Shown in pieces: positions 60,470 through 64,000 of a stretch of 64,000 nt of DNA. Both the position numbers and the translations under genes were made by a program. The number at the start of each line of letters is the position of its first letter. Within the stretch, counting starts at the first letter, position 1. The DNA lies in assembly GCF_042675745.1 (NCBI RefSeq), contig NZ_JBHTJM010000011.1, forward strand, positions 62,001 to 126,000, in the 5' to 3' direction. The notes beneath the pieces were generated by a model. It did not search any database, was not told the DNA's origin, and saw nothing but the letters and a program-made list of their open reading frames with translations. This DNA comes from Pseudofulvibacter geojedonensis. GTDB lineage: Bacteria > Bacteroidota > Bacteroidia > Flavobacteriales > Flavobacteriaceae.

Positions 60470-61216
60470 ATGAAAAGGATCATTCGTAAAATATTTAATT
60501 CCCGTCCTTCGTATGAAGACGGGAATTTTTTTATTAAAGTATCAGATATTATTGGTTATAAACCACAAAACATCTCTTACTTTGAGGAAGCTTTTACCCA
60601 TAGATCTATTAACGCTAAAGACGAAAAGGGTAATACTGTTAGCTATGAACGCCTTGAATTTCTTGGCGATGCTATGCTAAGTGCCATTATAGCAGAGTAC
60701 CTTTTTAATGAAGTGCCACACGGTAATGAAGGGTATTTAACTAAAATGCGATCTAAAGTTGTAAGTAGAGAACATTTAAACGAATTGGGTAAAGACCTAG
60801 AATTGCTAACCATCCTTAAAAGCAAAATGAATAAAGAAAATTTTGGCGACAACATTTATGGAAATGTTTTTGAAGCCTTAGTTGGAGCCATTTTTCTAGA
60901 TAAAGGATATGCCGCATGTGAAAAATTTGTTTATGATAGTGTAATTATTCCTTATATAGACATTGAGCGCTTAGAAGGGTATATTATTAGCTATAAAAGC
61001 CTATTAATTGAGTGGTGCCAAAAGCAGAAAAAAAACTTTAAATATCAAGTTTATGAAGATACTGGAAACGACGACACCAAACATTTTGCTGTAAAACTCC
61101 GCATAGATAATAAAGTAATAGCCAAAGCCAGAGCAACCTCTAAGAAGAAAGCCGAAGAAAAAGCTTCAAAACGCGCTTTTTTTGCTTTACAAGATAAAAT
61201 TAAACCTAAACATTAG
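60470..61216 (+). CDS. rnc: Ribonuclease III
   Basis: 248 residues. It cleaves double-stranded RNA (rRNA precursors, structured mRNAs). N-terminal nuclease domain with the signature YERLEFLGDAMLSAIIAEYL and the second acidic site GNVFEALVGAIFLDKGY. The C-terminal dsRNA-binding domain (about 175-243) ends with KARATSKKKAEEKASKRAFF. A basic N-terminal extension of about 20 residues precedes the domain. It follows fabF by nine bases, as in many Bacteroidota. Confidence 0.95.
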   Translation: MKRIIRKIFNSRPSYEDGNFFIKVSDIIGYKPQNISYFEEAFTHRSINAKDEKGNTVSYERLEFLGDAMLSAIIAEYLFNEVPHGNEGYLTKMRSKVVSREHLNELGKDLELLTILKSKMNKENFGDNIYGNVFEALVGAIFLDKGYAACEKFVYDSVIIPYIDIERLEGYIISYKSLLIEWCQKQKKNFKYQVYEDTGNDDTKHFAVKLRIDNKVIAKARATSKKKAEEKASKRAFFALQDKIKPKH

Positions 61217-61342
61217 CAATAGGTTAATTTTTTGCTAATCTTACCCATAGACCTCTTCTTTTTAAGTCTAATTATTATCTTTACTTTTTAGCAAACAACA
61301 TTTACAATTTAATGTTGTTTATGGATAAAAAACGAAAGATAA

Positions 61343-61795
61343 ATGGCAGCAGTGCACAAGTTAGTTTTAGATGATTTCCTTGAAGACAACTTCATCTTAT
61401 TAGCTATTCACTCTCCTTTAGAACCATATAGATTGGCTTATGAATTGAATAAGATCTTACATATTCAACTAAAGTATCATAAACAATTAGACGCATATGA
61501 TTTATATGAATATGAAGATGAAAAAAGTCAAATTCTATGGAATTTAATTAATAATAAAACAATTAATTCTTTAGAAGAAAAGCAAAAACCAAGTACTTTA
61601 TTTCAACAAGAAACCAATACCATTAAATATCTAGTTCCAGAATATAAAAAAACCGACTATTTTATTAAAATAAGCGATTCTGTAATAGCTGTTGATAATA
61701 TCATCTCTAAAATAAAGGCTATTCCACAAATAATAACCACTTTTGCAATAGCAACAGATACACTAAAATCTAAAAACAATTTAATTTTTTACTAA
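61343..61795 (+). CDS. IPExxxVDY-family protein of unknown function
   Basis: 150 residues, soluble. The naming motif appears as LVPEYKKTDYFIKI near residue 95-108 (IPExxxVDY family, seen as far as I know in Bacteroidota). The N-terminal half has LLAIHSPLEPYRLAYELNKI. No catalytic residues are evident. Its stop codon shares one base with the pyk start (TAATG), so it is translationally coupled to pyruvate kinase. A weak -7-like box (TATCTTTA, 61276-61283) lies upstream. Role unknown; a link to pyruvate kinase is inference from coupling. Confidence 0.82.
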   Translation: MAAVHKLVLDDFLEDNFILLAIHSPLEPYRLAYELNKILHIQLKYHKQLDAYDLYEYEDEKSQILWNLINNKTINSLEEKQKPSTLFQQETNTIKYLVPEYKKTDYFIKISDSVIAVDNIISKIKAIPQIITTFAIATDTLKSKNNLIFY

Positions 61796-63225
61796 TGTCA
61801 CACTTTAAAAAAACTAAAATAGTAGCTACTCTAGGACCGGCAAGTGCCAGTAAAGAAACTATACATCAAATGATAAAAGAAGGTGTGAATGTTTTTAGAA
61901 TAAACTTTTCTCATGCCGACTATGACAATGTAGTAGAGCGTATTAATATTATTAGAGAATTAAGTACAGAACACAAATACAACACTGCAATTTTAGCAGA
62001 TTTACAAGGACCTAAATTACGTGTTGGTGTAATGAAACACGATGTTATTGTAAACAAAGGCGATAAAATTAAGTTTTGCACTGGAACAGAATTCGATGGA
62101 GATGCTGAAAGAGTTTATATGAACTACACTCAGTTTCCTCAGGATGTAAACCCTGGAGAACGAATTTTATTAGATGACGGTAAATTAATATTTGAAGTTG
62201 TTAGTAGCAATGGAGAAGATGAAGTTGAAGCTAAAGTCATACAAGGAGGTCCTTTAAAATCTAAAAAAGGGGTTAACCTACCTAATACTGCAATTTCTCA
62301 ACCTGCCCTAACTCAAAAAGATATTAAAGATGCTATTTTTGCTATAAAACAGCAAGTAGATTGGATTGCCTTGTCTTTTGTAAGAGACGCAAAAGACTTA
62401 GAAGAGTTACAAGACTTGATATCTAAACATTCGGCACATAAAATTCCTATTATTGCCAAAATAGAAAAGCCTGAGGCTGTTAAAAACATTGATAAGATTG
62501 TAGCATTCTGTGATGGTTTAATGGTTGCTCGTGGAGATTTAGGAGTTGAAATTCCTGCAGAAGAAGTTCCTCTAATACAAAAAAGACTGGTCTTAAGAGC
62601 CAAAAAAGCTCGTATTCCTGTTATTATAGCTACACAAATGATGGAAACTATGATCTCTAGCTTAACACCTACAAGAGCAGAAGTAAATGACGTAGCAAAT
62701 TCTGTTATGGACGGTGCAGATGCCGTAATGTTATCTGGAGAAACATCTATAGGAAAATACCCTGTTCAGGTTATACAAACTATGACCAAAATTATACAGA
62801 GTGTAGAAAACTCTCCTCTTATAGAAGTCCCTGAACGTCCTCCACACGTAAAAACGAATCGTTACATAACAAAATCTGTTTGCTATCATGCTGCACATAT
62901 GGCAAATGAAATAGATGCAAAAGCTATTTGCACCTTGACAAATTCAGGATACACAGCCTTCCAGATATCAGCATGGAGACCAAATGCTCATATACTAGCA
63001 TTTTCATCAAACCCTAACATTATCTCACGCTTGAGCTTGCTTTGGGGAGTAAAAGCGATTTTTTACGATAAATTTGTTAGCACCGATGAAACCGTTGAAG
63101 ATGTTAATGAAATTGCTAAAGAAAGAGGCTATGTAACAAAAGGCGACTATACTATTAACCTTGCTGCAATGCCAATAGCAAATAAAGGAATGGTTAACAC
63201 CTTACGTGTATCTGAGATTGAATAA
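61795..63225 (+). CDS. pyk: Pyruvate kinase
   Basis: 476 residues. It converts PEP and ADP to pyruvate and ATP. TIM barrel begins KKTKIVATLGPASASKE; the B domain lies at about 70-165; the active-site signature is IPIIAKIEKPEAVKNID (Lys); MVARGDLGVEIP and the helix ATQMMETMISSLTPTRAEVN complete the site, with SGETSIGKYP after. The C-terminal allosteric domain is present (345-476). The start overlaps the preceding gene's stop by one base. The downstream gap to convergent dinB is 28 bases with no terminator. Confidence 0.96.
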   Translation: MSHFKKTKIVATLGPASASKETIHQMIKEGVNVFRINFSHADYDNVVERINIIRELSTEHKYNTAILADLQGPKLRVGVMKHDVIVNKGDKIKFCTGTEFDGDAERVYMNYTQFPQDVNPGERILLDDGKLIFEVVSSNGEDEVEAKVIQGGPLKSKKGVNLPNTAISQPALTQKDIKDAIFAIKQQVDWIALSFVRDAKDLEELQDLISKHSAHKIPIIAKIEKPEAVKNIDKIVAFCDGLMVARGDLGVEIPAEEVPLIQKRLVLRAKKARIPVIIATQMMETMISSLTPTRAEVNDVANSVMDGADAVMLSGETSIGKYPVQVIQTMTKIIQSVENSPLIEVPERPPHVKTNRYITKSVCYHAAHMANEIDAKAICTLTNSGYTAFQISAWRPNAHILAFSSNPNIISRLSLLWGVKAIFYDKFVSTDETVEDVNEIAKERGYVTKGDYTINLAAMPIANKGMVNTLRVSEIE

Positions 63226-63253
63226 CAATTACTAAAAAGTGTTTTTTAATGTA

Positions 63254-64000
63254 TCAGAATTCAAAACGCAATTGAATTGAAATACTTTTTTGAGTTTTTG
63301 GCTTGTCTTTTTTAGGTTCAGTATTTAAATTACCCAAAGACAAGCCTAGCAACCTAACAGAATTTTTTGGTTTTTCTTGATACAAAAGTTCTTTTGCTGT
63401 CTCCAACAACAATTCTTTGCTAGCAATAAAATATGCCAAAGTTTTACTCCTTGTTTGAGTAGTAAAGTCACTATATTTTATTTTTAAAGTTACCGTTTTA
63501 CCTGCTATTTTATTACGTTTTAATCTTTTTTCTAACTCGTTAGCAATATGCTCTAATTTTTCGATCATATAAACTTCAGAGGTAATATTATCAAAAAAAG
63601 TACGCTCTGCTGCAACAGATTTAGGTATTCTATTGGGTTTTACTTTGCTTAAATGAATTCCCCTAACTACATTATAGTAGTACGCTCCAGATTTACCAAA
63701 GTGTTTTTCTAAATATGTTAACTCTTTTTGTTTTAAATCCATTCCCGTGAAGATACCTAACCGATACATTTTTTCGCCAGTAACCTTACCTACTCCGTAA
63801 AACTTTCTAATATCTAGTTCTTCTAAAAAAGGAATTACTTCTTCAGGAGCTACCGTTTTTTGCCCATTAGGCTTATTATAATCGCTAGCAACTTTAGCTA
63901 CAAATTTATTAATAGATATTCCTGCCGATGCTGTTAAACCTGTCTTCTTTAAAATTTTTTGTCTTATCTCTTGAGCGATTAAAGATGCACTCAACATTCC
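63254..64000 (-). CDS. dinB: DNA polymerase IV (Y family), C-terminal two-thirds, 5' end outside window
   Basis: The frame is open to the right edge, so the N-terminal palm with the first catalytic Asp is missing. Visible: SLIAQEIRQKILKKTGLTAS, ISINKFVAKVASDYNKPNGQ (conserved Y-family core), the thumb helix-hairpin-helix YGVGKVTGEKMYRLGI, and the little-finger domain (SVAAERTFFDNI to the end). The tail is Lys-rich (EPKKDKPKTQKS) and ends SIQLRFEF, where a beta-clamp-binding motif (QLxLF-like) would be expected. Translesion polymerase, single gene as far as visible. Confidence 0.93.
   Translation of the reverse strand, partial: GMLSASLIAQEIRQKILKKTGLTASAGISINKFVAKVASDYNKPNGQKTVAPEEVIPFLEELDIRKFYGVGKVTGEKMYRLGIFTGMDLKQKELTYLEKHFGKSGAYYYNVVRGIHLSKVKPNRIPKSVAAERTFFDNITSEVYMIEKLEHIANELEKRLKRNKIAGKTVTLKIKYSDFTTQTRSKTLAYFIASKELLLETAKELLYQEKPKNSVRLLGLSLGNLNTEPKKDKPKTQKSISIQLRFEF

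Noticed and set aside
1..64000. Search for mobile elements, CRISPR arrays, defence systems and toxin-antitoxin pairs
   Set aside because: No transposase, integrase, regularly spaced repeats, Cas or restriction proteins were seen; the AddA/AddB-like proteins are read as DNA repair, not as a defence island.

Overview
The window is a stretch of AT-rich chromosome from a flavobacterium (Bacteroidota, Flavobacteriaceae; marine Tenacibaculum/Polaribacter-like, but the genus cannot be fixed from this sequence). The clues are type IX secretion (T9SS) C-terminal sorting domains on two large secreted proteins, Bacteroidota-type promoters (TTG, about 19 bases, TAnnTTTG), an OmpA-family protein with thrombospondin type 3 calcium repeats, a mevalonate pathway, an IPExxxVDY-family protein next to pyruvate kinase, and very few Shine-Dalgarno sequences. 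No insertion sequence, integrase, phage gene, CRISPR array, rRNA or toxin-antitoxin pair was seen. It reads as core genome.

Layout. 1-2.7 kb: the 3' end of bamA and two OmpH/Skp periplasmic chaperones (outer-membrane protein assembly). 2.8-4.9 kb: a secreted M43 metalloprotease with T9SS signal. 5-11.3 kb: a GT-C glycosyltransferase, an RsuA/RluB-type pseudouridine synthase that lacks the expected catalytic Asp, TerC, a tRNA1(Val) methyltransferase, a glutaryl-CoA-type acyl-CoA dehydrogenase and a metallophosphoesterase. 11.3-15.3 kb: sucA-odhB of the 2-oxoglutarate dehydrogenase complex. 15.5-17.4 kb: a small beta-barrel protein, a conserved hypothetical and a short-chain polyprenyl synthase. 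17.6-24.2 kb: a TetR-TolC-MFP-RND efflux operon whose RND pump has two extra membrane helices. 24.3-29.4 kb: Mn-type superoxide dismutase, an AddA-like helicase-nuclease and kbl. 29.5-31 kb: the OmpA-family protein. 31.3-34.3 kb: a mevalonate operon (mvaD, mevalonate kinase, UbiA prenyltransferase). 34.4-41.5 kb: two orphan exported proteins, an HI0933-type flavoprotein and a 1076-residue T9SS cargo protein. 41.8-47.9 kb: tRNA-Asp, a DUF58 protein, thioredoxin and a DNA polymerase III alpha subunit fused to a proofreading exonuclease. 48-53.7 kb: a beta-barrel protein, an SDR protein, rpsP-rimM and an AddB-like nuclease. 53.9-58.6 kb: purF, a PfkB kinase, a START-domain protein, rnhA and purN. 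58.9-63.2 kb: acpP, fabF, rnc, the IPExxxVDY protein and pyk. The right edge cuts dinB.

The genes combine into recognisable units: outer-membrane biogenesis (bamA, OmpH), isoprenoid supply and use (mvaD, mevalonate kinase, polyprenyl synthase, UbiA), the TCA cycle (sucA, odhB), fatty acid synthesis (acpP, fabF), double-strand break processing (AddA and AddB, here 23 kb apart), purine synthesis (purF, purN) and drug efflux. Most transcription units end in strong hairpin-plus-T terminators, several of them bidirectional between convergent genes. The most notable observations are the Asp-to-Gly change in the pseudouridine synthase, the RND pump insertion, the exonuclease-DnaE fusion, the structured rpsP leader, and several exported proteins of unknown function.
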